From Hydrogenothermaceae bacterium (GTDB lineage Bacteria; Aquificota; Aquificae; Hydrogenothermales; Hydrogenothermaceae), in the NCBI GenBank assembly GCA_026984415.1, contig JALSSE010000015.1, forward strand, positions 1 through 5,480: a stretch of 5,480 nt of DNA, given 5' to 3'. The position numbers and the translations under genes were made by a program. The notes beneath the pieces were generated by a model. The model saw nothing but the letters and a program-made list of their open reading frames with translations. It ran no database searches and was not told where the DNA came from. Numbering within the stretch: the first letter of the stretch is position 1; each line of letters opens with the position of its first letter. Positions 1-5,427 of the stretch are shown piece by piece.

Positions 1-832
1 CAGAAGGACAGAGGTCAGTAAATTCAACTTTTGCTTCACCATTTACAAGTTTTAAAACCTCTTCTTTTGCCTCTTCAATTGATTTATTAGGGGCAAATCT
101 GTAGTTTACATTTATAACAAATCTATCTGGAATAATGTTCCTTCCACCTGAAAAATCTACCATTGTAGCATTCATAACTTCAAAGTATTTCATTCCTTCA
201 AAATCGTACTCTTTTATTCCCACATTTGCCAATCTGTTTAAAAATTCTGCTGCTTTGTGTATAGCATTTTCACCTTGCCATGGTCTTGCAGAATGGGCTC
301 TTTTACCTTCAAATATGATAGAGGCGTGTAAAGTTCCTAAACACCCAACCTGTACAGCGTTGTCCGTTGGTTCAAGGGCAAAAGCTAAATCGGATTTTTG
401 GATAATATCAAATTCTGTTAATAAAGGTTCTAACCCATTATCAATAAAAGGTCCTTCTTCTTTTTCGTAAAAAACATAAATAGTGTTGTACTTTTTTTCT
501 CTGTCTGAAAAATATTCAATAAGTCCCATCATTACGGCAAGTCCGCCTTTCATATCACTTGCACCAAGGCCATAAACTTTATTATCTATAATTTGCCCTG
601 TGTGTTCGTTTATTCCCGGAACTGTATCTAAATGTCCAATTAGTGCTATTGTCTTTTTTGAAGGATCAAAATTGTCAAATGCTATTAAAGAATTGTTGTA
701 TCTTATTATATTTTTTTCTGGATAAAATCTGTTTAAAAATTTTTCTACGTAATTGGCAATCTCTTCCTCTTCACCAATTACAGATGATATACTGACTAAA
801 TCAATCAAATAACTTACAAGTTTATTTTTCAT
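1..832 (-). CDS. dapE: Succinyl-diaminopimelate desuccinylase-like M20 peptidase (3' end outside window)
   Basis: This is a 277-codon open frame that starts at an ATG and is still open at the left edge, so the C-terminus is missing. Zinc-peptidase landmarks appear in order: GHLDTVPG (H67, D69), GASDMKGG (bridging D93), YEKEEGP (general base E125, metal ligand E126) and LEPTDN (E154). The lid/dimerisation domain follows with RAHSARPWQGENAIHK (H180, about residues 178-193) and NIIPDRF...NYRFAP (about 232-248). The QVGCLGTL and HSARPWQGENAIHK blocks resemble, from memory, the actinobacterial-type DapE subfamily more than ArgE or the Proteobacterial DapE. DapE hydrolyses N-succinyl-LL-2,6-diaminopimelate to succinate and LL-diaminopimelate in the cytoplasm, for lysine and peptidoglycan synthesis. 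The start overlaps the end of the upstream IclR-type gene by 11 bp and has only a weak ribosome site, so translational coupling is likely. Another M20 amidohydrolase acting on an acylated amino acid is the main alternative. Confidence 0.8.
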   Translation of the reverse strand, partial: MKNKLVSYLIDLVSISSVIGEEEEIANYVEKFLNRFYPEKNIIRYNNSLIAFDNFDPSKKTIALIGHLDTVPGINEHTGQIIDNKVYGLGASDMKGGLAVMMGLIEYFSDREKKYNTIYVFYEKEEGPFIDNGLEPLLTEFDIIQKSDLAFALEPTDNAVQVGCLGTLHASIIFEGKRAHSARPWQGENAIHKAAEFLNRLANVGIKEYDFEGMKYFEVMNATMVDFSGGRNIIPDRFVINVNYRFAPNKSIEEAKEEVLKLVNGEAKVEFTDLCPS

Positions 833-1619
833 ACACTAACTCTTTTGAATATCCTAATTTTTCTGATAACTGGTCTGCTTTTTCTTTAAAAATATCTTTC
901 AGTTCTAATATTCTTTCTTTTGGAAGTCTGTAAGCAGGTGCAGATAAAGTAATTGCTGCTACAACTTTTCCAGTGTAATCCCAGACAGGAACAGAAATAC
1001 ATTTAACTTCATATTCCCATTCTTCATTATCTATTGCAAATCCCCAGTCTCTAACCCTTTTCAAGTGGTTTATTAATTTTTCTTTATCTGTTATTGTTTT
1101 TTTTGTGAAAGGTACCATTTCTACTTCGTTAAAAAAGTCTTCTAATTCTTCTTCATCCATATACGCAAGTATGACTTTTCCAGATGCTGACGCATACATA
1201 GGAAGTAATTTTCCTACCCTTGATTTAACAGTAACAGGTCTATCAACTTCAAAAGCATCTATATAAACAATTTCCCATGCACTTCTTATTGCAAGATACA
1301 CATTTTCTTTAACAAATTCTCCTAATTCTATCAAAAAAGGTTTTGCCAATTTTCTAATTTCTACATGGGAAAGATATGAATAGCCCACTTCAAAATTTTT
1401 TATTCCAAGTGAATAAGTTTTTTTCCTTTTGTTAAAAGAGAGGTAATCCCTTGATAAAAGTATGTTTATAATTTTTTTTAACTGGGATGAGGAAGCATCA
1501 ATTTTGTCTTCTATTTCTTTGAAAGTTAAACTTCCATTAACACTAATAAGGAAAAGTATTTCAAAAGCGACATCTACGTTGTGGACAATATACTCTTTTT
1601 TTTCTCTTTTACGATGCAT
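822..1619 (-). CDS. IclR-family transcriptional regulator
   Basis: The 265-residue length is typical of the IclR family. An N-terminal winged helix-turn-helix (about residues 12-75) contains the usual LTFKEIEDKI...SSSQLKKIINIL pattern. The C-terminal effector-binding domain (about 88-257) shows the family blocks VGKLLPMYASASGKVILAYM (134-153), WGFAIDNEEWE (192-202), and VKCISVPVWDYTGKVVAAITLSAP (205-228), including the conserved C207. The ATG start is supported by an AAGGA ribosome site about 6 nt upstream. The gene begins 18 nt after tRNA-Asp with no visible promoter or terminator between, so it is probably transcribed with the two upstream tRNAs. It overlaps dapE by 11 bp. IclR proteins bind DNA as dimers or tetramers and respond to small metabolites. 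The ligand and targets here cannot be read from sequence; control of the adjacent dapE-like gene or of itself is a guess. Confidence 0.9.
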   Translation of the reverse strand: MHRKREKKEYIVHNVDVAFEILFLISVNGSLTFKEIEDKIDASSSQLKKIINILLSRDYLSFNKRKKTYSLGIKNFEVGYSYLSHVEIRKLAKPFLIELGEFVKENVYLAIRSAWEIVYIDAFEVDRPVTVKSRVGKLLPMYASASGKVILAYMDEEELEDFFNEVEMVPFTKKTITDKEKLINHLKRVRDWGFAIDNEEWEYEVKCISVPVWDYTGKVVAAITLSAPAYRLPKERILELKDIFKEKADQLSEKLGYSKELVYEK

Positions 1620-1637
1620 ATTTTTCCTTAAATTTAA

Positions 1638-1715
1638 TGGCGGAGCCGACGGGATTCGAACCCGCGACCTCCGGCGTGACAGGCCGGCGTTCTGGGCCAG
1701 CTGAACTACGGCTCC
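1638..1715 (-). tRNA. tRNA-Asp (anticodon GTC)
   Basis: A complete cloverleaf can be folded on the minus strand. The acceptor GGAGCCG pairs with CGGCTCC, the D arm is GTTC/GAAC, the anticodon stem is CCGGC/GCCGG with loop CTGTCAC (GTC), and the T arm is GCGGG TTCGAAT CCCGT with one G-T pair. The discriminator is G, the aspartate identity base, and the 3' CCA is encoded (1638-1640). The GC-rich stems fit a thermophile. The gene follows tRNA-Val by 15 nt, and the gap is too short for a separate promoter. Confidence 0.97.
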
Positions 1716-1730
1716 GCAGCTTGATAAATA

Positions 1731-1803
1731 TGGGCGGTATAGGAGTCGAACCTATGACCCCCTCCTTGTAAGGGAGGTGCTCTGCCAGCTGAGCTAACCG
1801 CCC
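1731..1803 (-). tRNA. tRNA-Val (anticodon TAC)
   Basis: This folds as a cloverleaf on the minus strand. The acceptor GGGCGGT pairs with ACCGCCC, the D arm is GCTC/GAGC, the anticodon stem is CCTCC/GGAGG with loop CTTACAA (TAC), and the T arm is ATAGG TTCGACT CCTAT. The discriminator is A. CCA is not encoded (the next bases are TAT), so a CCA-adding enzyme must finish it, unlike the neighbouring tRNA-Asp. It is the first gene of its transcription unit. Confidence 0.97.
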
Positions 1804-1822
1804 GTTTGAACAACGGATAAAT

Positions 1823-1851
1823 ATAATATACATATACACTTTATTTGTCAA
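1823..1851 (-). promoter_or_regulatory. Sigma70-type promoter of the tRNA-Val/tRNA-Asp/iclR/dapE unit
   Basis: On the minus strand a perfect -35 TTGACA (1846-1851) is followed by a 17-bp spacer and the -10 TATTAT (1823-1828), a 5/6 match. Initiation would fall near 1815, about a dozen bases before the tRNA-Val 5' end at 1803. The -35 box lies inside the last codons of the DUF3108-like gene. This is the strongest promoter match seen in the window, as expected for stable RNA genes. Confidence 0.85.
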
Positions 1852-2437
1852 TATTCTTTTTTTCTTCTTCTGGGTCTGGTTCTATACTTTTGAGTTTTAA
1901 TCTTATTTCTAATTTTCCATAAAGTTCTATTTTATACGGGTATTTTTCACCTTTCCTGACAAATAGCTTTACTTTTTTGGTTTTTCCTTTCCTTGGTTTA
2001 AATATGTATACAATTTCCTTTTTATTTTCTTCTATTAAAATATCAATTATATTGTCATTTAGTTTTATAGATTTTCCATTTAATTTTTTGAAGTTCTCCT
2101 TATCACTGATAAAAAAATGGGCTAAAAGGGGAAGCCATGGCTTTTTCTTCTGAATATCTTCATTTCTGTAAATTTTTTCTTTTTTACCTTCTTTTTCATA
2201 AAGAACGTACGTTTTTTTATAGGCGATAAACAGGAAATTGTACTTGTATAAGAACCTCGCAAGTCCCTGTGTTTCTCCTTTTACTTCTAACCTATCTTTT
2301 CCAACTTTAAAATAAATACTGCCTGTAAAAAGACCTTTAACATAAGTTTTGTACTTTAAAATTTCTGCTGAAGAAATGTAAAAAGATAGAAATAGTGTTA
2401 AGAAAATCAGTGAAAAATATTTTTTCATTTTACACAC
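1841..2437 (-). CDS. Exported DUF3108-like protein of unknown function
   Basis: The frame can start at a GTG (2435-2437; 198 residues) or, more convincingly, at the ATG three codons later (2426-2428; 195 residues), which begins MKKYFSLIF and gives a normal signal peptide: two lysines, a hydrophobic stretch of about 17 residues, and a likely signal peptidase I site after SSA. There is no lipobox cysteine. The mature part is rich in beta-prone, alternating Lys/hydrophobic segments. The pattern ILKYKTYVKGLFTGSIYFKV near the N-terminus and a YPYKIEL segment near the C-terminus fit the DUF3108 family of periplasmic or envelope proteins, although this assignment is from memory of the family pattern. 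It ends with an acidic/lysine-rich tail (PDPEEEKKNIDK). It starts within about 2-12 bp of the end of the DUF2203 gene, in the same transcription unit. Neither start has a clear ribosome site, so coupled translation is likely. Confidence 0.7.
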   Translation of the reverse strand: MCKMKKYFSLIFLTLFLSFYISSAEILKYKTYVKGLFTGSIYFKVGKDRLEVKGETQGLARFLYKYNFLFIAYKKTYVLYEKEGKKEKIYRNEDIQKKKPWLPLLAHFFISDKENFKKLNGKSIKLNDNIIDILIEENKKEIVYIFKPRKGKTKKVKLFVRKGEKYPYKIELYGKLEIRLKLKSIEPDPEEEKKNIDK

Positions 2438-2439
2438 TT

Positions 2440-2850
2440 TTAAGGTATTAGATTTTCATCTTTAATGTTTAACTCAGAGATAGGTTTTCTTCCTCTGAAA
2501 CCTTCATGAATTCTGTGCCAGTAGGAAATTTTTTCTTCTCCTTCTTTCCAGCATAATAAAACAGATTCTCCGTTGTGTTCACATGGAAAGTCAACTAAAA
2601 AAGGGTCTAATCCTTTTACAAGTACTCCAAAATTTTCAATTATTTCTATAAGCTCATTTATTTCCTCATTTGTTATTTTAATTAAGGTTTTTAAGTACAT
2701 AGTTTCTAAAATATCATCTTTTTGCTCTGTTTGGACTTCATATTTTTCAATTGTTTCATAAAGGGATTCTCTTTTTTCTCTTATCTCATCAACTATTAAT
2801 TTTATTTGAGGAAGGAGATTGTTAGCTTCCTTTAAAGTAAAATGTTTCAT
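2440..2850 (-). CDS. DUF2203 family protein
   Basis: This small cytoplasmic protein of 136 residues matches the DUF2203 pattern. The N-terminus is FTLKEANNLLPQIK (4-17), followed by a long charged helical region (about 18-75, probably a coiled-coil or helical hairpin). A conserved C-terminal half contains GVLVKGLDPFLVDFP (75-89), LLCWKEGE (98-105), YWH (110-112) and EGFRGRKPI (116-124). H112, H115, C90 and C100 are notable polar residues, but no enzymatic activity is established for the family to my knowledge. The ATG start is backed by a strong GGAGGA ribosome site (2855-2860) 4 nt upstream. It is the first gene of a pair with the exported DUF3108-like gene and is divergent from the sulfur enzyme gene. 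Confidence 0.85.
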   Translation of the reverse strand: MKHFTLKEANNLLPQIKLIVDEIREKRESLYETIEKYEVQTEQKDDILETMYLKTLIKITNEEINELIEIIENFGVLVKGLDPFLVDFPCEHNGESVLLCWKEGEEKISYWHRIHEGFRGRKPISELNIKDENLIP

Positions 2851-2871
2851 AATTTCCTCCGTATTAGATTT

Positions 2872-2899
2872 GATAAATTATATATTAAATATAATTATC
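2872..2899. repeat. AT-rich imperfect inverted repeat over the leftward promoter
   Basis: The arms GATAA(A)TTATAT and ATATAATTATC pair over 11 bp with one bulged A and a 5-nt centre. The repeat covers the -10 and the spacer of the predicted leftward promoter, so it could be an operator. In such AT-rich DNA it may equally be chance. Confidence 0.3.
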
Positions 2900-2904
2900 G
2901 GCAA
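2877..2904 (-). promoter_or_regulatory. Candidate promoter of the DUF2203/DUF3108 pair
   Basis: On the minus strand a perfect TATAAT (2877-2882) is preceded by a 16-bp spacer and TTGCCG (2899-2904; 4/6 match to the -35). Initiation would be near 2870, about 20 nt upstream of the DUF2203 start codon. The sequence is very AT-rich, which lowers the weight of the -10 match alone. Confidence 0.5.
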
Positions 2905-3003
2905 ATATTCTAATCTTTATACTCTTCAAATTCCTATTTTTCCTCAATGAGATTTATCATACCAATACAGGTATTTATTATTTTAATATATGAATATTCT
3001 AAT
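2904..3003 (+). repeat. 11-bp direct repeat pair in the divergent intergenic region
   Basis: AATATTCTAAT occurs identically at 2904-2914 and 2993-3003, 89 bp apart, one copy near each gene of the divergent pair. The second copy is part of GAATATTC, itself an 8-bp palindrome. This could be a pair of binding sites for a shared regulator; the evidence is sequence repetition only. Confidence 0.35.
2953..2981 (+). promoter_or_regulatory. Weak candidate promoter for the persulfide dioxygenase gene
   Basis: TTTATC (2953-2958), a 17-bp gap and TATTAT (2976-2981) form the best-spaced rightward pair I see, but the -35 matches only 3/6. TATCAT at 2955-2960 is another possible -10 with an equally poor -35. 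The absence of a good -35 suggests activator dependence or an alternative sigma factor. Confidence 0.25.
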
Positions 3004-3013
3004 AAATTTATTA
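3000..3013. promoter_or_regulatory. 14-bp perfect palindrome before the ribosome site, possible operator
   Basis: TAATAAATTTATTA is its own reverse complement. It directly abuts the near-perfect AAGGAGGT ribosome site (3013-3020) of the downstream sulfur enzyme gene. A dimeric repressor bound here could block transcription. As RNA, the 14 nt could at most form a very weak hairpin. AT-rich composition makes chance occurrence possible. Confidence 0.35.
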
Positions 3014-3026
3014 AGGAGGTAATTAG

Positions 3027-4418
3027 ATGTTAATACAATCTTTTTACGCAGACGCTTTGGCTCATATTTCATATCTTTTGGTTGGGTCAAAAAATGCCGC
3101 TGTAATAGACCCAAAAAGGGATGTTGATGATTATATAGAAGAAGCTAAAAGACAGGGGGTTAAAATAACACATATTTTAATAACCCATTCCCACGCTGAT
3201 TTTATCTCTGGACATCTTGATTTAGCTAAAAAAACAGGGGCAAAAATTTATGCACCGTTAAAATCTGGGTTTGAGTTTGAGCATTCTCCACTTGTTGAAG
3301 GAGACACTCTAAAAATTGACCATATTGAAATTAAAGTTTTAGAAACACCGGGACATACGCCAGACCACGTATCTTATGTTATAACTGATATGTCAAGGGG
3401 AGAACTTCCAGTTGCAGTATTTACAGGGGATACACTTTTTGTTGGTGATGTAGGAAGACCTGATTTATTCCCTGATTTAAAGGAAGAACTTGCAGATAAC
3501 CTTTACCACAGTCTTTTTGATAAATTGTTAAAACTTCCAGATTTTGTTGAAATTTATCCTGCCCATGGGGCTGGAACCCTTTGTGGAAAAGCCCTTGCAG
3601 CTAAAAGAACTTCAACTATCGGTTATGAAAGACTTTACAATAGGGCACTCCAGTATAAAGATAAAAAGGAATTTGTAGAAAAACTCCTTGAAGGAATGCC
3701 TTCTGCACCTGACCATTTTAGGCGTTCTTCTGCTGTAAATGCAAAAGGTCCAGAACTCGTTGAAAATTTACCAACACCAAAACCTATGTCAGTTGAAGAA
3801 TTTGAAAAAGAAATTGAAAAAGGTGCAATAGTTGTTGATGTTCGCTCTTATATTGCATGGGCTGGAGGACATATACCAGATTCTTACAGTTTAGACCATA
3901 ACTGTATGCCTTTCTCGACTTTTGCTGGATGGATTTTACCTCCAGATAAAAATGTTTTGCTTGTTGCGGACTCTCAGGAAGATGTTGATGTGGCAACTGT
4001 AAAACTTAGAAGGGTTGGAATAGATTACGAAATTGGATTTTTAGAAGGTGGAATGCAGGCTTGGGCAAAAGCTGGAAAACCTGTTAACAGCTATAAACTA
4101 ATTTCTCCTGAAACATTAGAAAAGATGTTAAAAAATAGTGAAAACTTTGAGATATTAGATGTTAGAAGTAAAGGAGAATGGGATTCAGGACATATTGAAA
4201 ACAGCTTACACATTCCAGCTCCTGAAATAAGAAATAAATATAACGAAGTTGCAAAAGATAAACCTGTTGTTTTAGTTTGTGGTTTAGGACCACGTGCTGC
4301 AATGGCTGCAAGTATTTTAGAACAGCAAGGTTTTGATAACCTTGAAATACTCTCAGGTGGTATGACTGGGTGGAATAGCTATCATAATAGAGAGCCTGCC
4401 TGTTCAACCTCTAAATAA
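3027..4418 (+). CDS. CstB-like persulfide dioxygenase with two rhodanese domains
   Basis: This 463-residue cytoplasmic fusion has three domains. Residues 1-245 form a metallo-beta-lactamase fold of the ETHE1/persulfide dioxygenase type: THSHADFISGH (53-63), TPGHTPDH (107-114), FTGDTLFVGDVGRPD (132-146) and YPAHGAGTLCGK (177-188). H54, H110 and D135 would hold the single Fe(II). Residues about 253-352 form a rhodanese-like domain in which the catalytic loop reads LVADSQED, with no cysteine. Residues about 357-455 form a second rhodanese with an intact CGLGPR loop (nucleophile C418) and the DVRSKGEW...GHI start motif. The layout matches Staphylococcus CstB, where the dioxygenase makes sulfite from a persulfide and the C-terminal rhodanese forms thiosulfate. 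A role in sulfide/sulfane sulfur oxidation or detoxification is inferred. The ATG has a near-ideal AAGGAGGT site 6 nt upstream. It appears monocistronic, divergent from the DUF2203 gene and convergent with hpt. Confidence 0.9.
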   Translation: MLIQSFYADALAHISYLLVGSKNAAVIDPKRDVDDYIEEAKRQGVKITHILITHSHADFISGHLDLAKKTGAKIYAPLKSGFEFEHSPLVEGDTLKIDHIEIKVLETPGHTPDHVSYVITDMSRGELPVAVFTGDTLFVGDVGRPDLFPDLKEELADNLYHSLFDKLLKLPDFVEIYPAHGAGTLCGKALAAKRTSTIGYERLYNRALQYKDKKEFVEKLLEGMPSAPDHFRRSSAVNAKGPELVENLPTPKPMSVEEFEKEIEKGAIVVDVRSYIAWAGGHIPDSYSLDHNCMPFSTFAGWILPPDKNVLLVADSQEDVDVATVKLRRVGIDYEIGFLEGGMQAWAKAGKPVNSYKLISPETLEKMLKNSENFEILDVRSKGEWDSGHIENSLHIPAPEIRNKYNEVAKDKPVVLVCGLGPRAAMAASILEQQGFDNLEILSGGMTGWNSYHNREPACSTSK

Positions 4419-4426
4419 TGATAAAT

Positions 4427-4449
4427 GGGTGGTGGATTTTCCACTACCC
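4427..4449. terminator. Hairpin between convergent genes, likely bidirectional terminator
   Basis: GGGTGGTGG (4427-4435) pairs with CCACTACCC (4441-4449) over 9 bp, including one G-T pair, around the 5-nt loop ATTTT. It sits 8 bp after the stop of the persulfide dioxygenase gene and touches the stop codon of hpt. The rightward side lacks a T run; the leftward side is followed by ATTTATCATTATTT, only moderately T-rich. Termination efficiency is therefore uncertain. Confidence 0.55.
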
Positions 4450-4979
4450 TAAACCTTTACATAATAAATATCTTTTAAGGTTCTTCCTTCTTCTGCCCAA
4501 TCAAGCCCATAGCCAACAACAAATTTATCAGGAATTATAAACCCTGTATAATCTGCATCGTAATCAACTTCTCTTCTTTCTTTTTTGTCTAATAAAACAC
4601 AGGTTTTTAATATTTTTGGCTCTCTTAAGGAGAGTGCTTCTACAAGGGCTTTTAAGGTTTTCCCTGTGTCTATTATGTCATCTACAATTAAAACATTTTT
4701 ATCTTTTATATCTGTTGTTAGCTCTTTTACAAAAATAACTTCCCCAAAACTTTCCATTTCTGTGTGGTAAGATGAAACCTGCATAAAATCTATAAAAACT
4801 TTCCCTTCTAACTCTCTTACTAAATCAGCTAAAAAGATAAAAGAGCCTTTTAAAATCCCTACTACAAGCAATTCTTTACCTTTAAAGTCTTTGCTTATCT
4901 GTTTTGCCAGTTCTTTAACTTTTTCTTTTATTTCACTTTCTGAAATTAAAATTTCAAGTTCTTTACCTTTTATTTCCAT
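4449..4979 (-). CDS. hpt: Hypoxanthine(-guanine) phosphoribosyltransferase
   Basis: This 176-residue protein is the usual length for bacterial HPRT. The PRPP-binding loop is VLIVDDIIDTGKTL (96-109), with the acidic pair D100/D101 and D104 as the probable base at purine N7. GILKGSFIF (41-49) supplies the pyrophosphate-binding LKG loop, SSYHTEM (69-75) is the flexible lid, and FVVGYGLDWAEEGRTLKDIYYV (153-174) is the purine-binding C-terminal block. It converts hypoxanthine (and probably guanine) plus PRPP into IMP (GMP) and pyrophosphate in cytoplasmic purine salvage. The ATG start has GGAG 6 nt upstream, inside the end of rimI; the two genes overlap by 17 bp, so they are co-transcribed and probably translationally coupled. 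It ends with TAG at a hairpin shared with the convergent sulfur gene. Confidence 0.95.
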   Translation of the reverse strand: MEIKGKELEILISESEIKEKVKELAKQISKDFKGKELLVVGILKGSFIFLADLVRELEGKVFIDFMQVSSYHTEMESFGEVIFVKELTTDIKDKNVLIVDDIIDTGKTLKALVEALSLREPKILKTCVLLDKKERREVDYDADYTGFIIPDKFVVGYGLDWAEEGRTLKDIYYVKV

Positions 4980-5427
4980 ATACTTCTCCGTGGAGTTTTA
5001 GTTTCATTACTACTGCATTTTCTCCATTTTTATAGTATTTTTCTCTGATTTCCAATTTTTCAAATCCTAATTTTTCATACAGTTTTAAAGCCGGTAAGTT
5101 TTTTTCTGATACTTCAAGATATACGTATTCTATACCTTTTTCTTTAAGCTCATTTATTAATTTTGATAAAAAAAGTTTACCATAACCTTTATTTTGATAC
5201 TCTTTTTTTAGAGCTATTATCTGTAAGTCTGCTTCCCCTTCAACAATTTTAAACTCTGCAAAACCTGCTACTTTTTCATCAATTAAAAGTAATTTTTGTA
5301 CAAGGAAGGGAATTTTATTTTTAAGTAGTTTATCACTCCACGGATTTTCAAAGTTTTCTTCTAATATTTCTAAAACTTCCTGTAAGTAATTTTCATTAAA
5401 AGGTATTATCTGTAGTTTTTTTAACAT
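4963..5427 (-). CDS. rimI: RimI-like GNAT N-alpha-acetyltransferase
   Basis: This 154-residue single-domain GNAT protein carries the acetyl-CoA pyrophosphate loop QNKGYG (78-83, the Q/RxxGxG motif), LEVSEKNLPALKLYEKLGFE (104-123) and REKYYKNGENAVVMKL (128-143), which together are the RimI signature. E105 and Y117 correspond to the catalytic glutamate and tyrosine described for Salmonella RimI. The expected activity is acetyl-CoA-dependent acetylation of a protein N-terminus, classically the alanine of ribosomal protein S18, although substrates in this organism are unknown. NPWS near residues 28-31 is also typical. Its ATG overlaps the stop of the preceding frame as TAATG, with GGAG about 10 nt upstream, and its 3' end overlaps hpt by 17 bp. 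A different GNAT specificity cannot be excluded. Confidence 0.85.
   Translation of the reverse strand: MLKKLQIIPFNENYLQEVLEILEENFENPWSDKLLKNKIPFLVQKLLLIDEKVAGFAEFKIVEGEADLQIIALKKEYQNKGYGKLFLSKLINELKEKGIEYVYLEVSEKNLPALKLYEKLGFEKLEIREKYYKNGENAVVMKLKLHGEVYGNKR

Noticed and set aside
135..470. Rightward 111-codon open frame
   Set aside because: It lies antisense within the DapE-like gene, whose catalytic motifs are in the other strand; low-complexity translation with no recognisable domain.
1609..1851. Leftward open frame spanning both tRNAs, and a rightward one over 1462-1704
   Set aside because: Both translate tRNA genes; their GIRTRDL- and GSNP-like peptides are the well-known artefact of tRNA sequence read as protein.
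2573..2761. Rightward open frame opposite the DUF2203 gene, and a similar one at 4585-4770 opposite hpt
   Set aside because: They are antisense to well-supported genes and show no domain of their own.
2870..2895. Rightward TTGATA ... TATAAT pair
   Set aside because: The spacer is only 14 bp, too short for a normal sigma70 promoter; the boxes lie in highly AT-rich DNA.
2851..3026. Possible sigma54 (GG-N10-GC type) promoter before the sulfur gene
   Set aside because: I found no correctly spaced TGGCAC/TTGC pair on the rightward strand.
3784..4407. Leftward open frames antisense to the rhodanese domains
   Set aside because: They are shadows of the persulfide dioxygenase gene; their translations have no recognisable domain.
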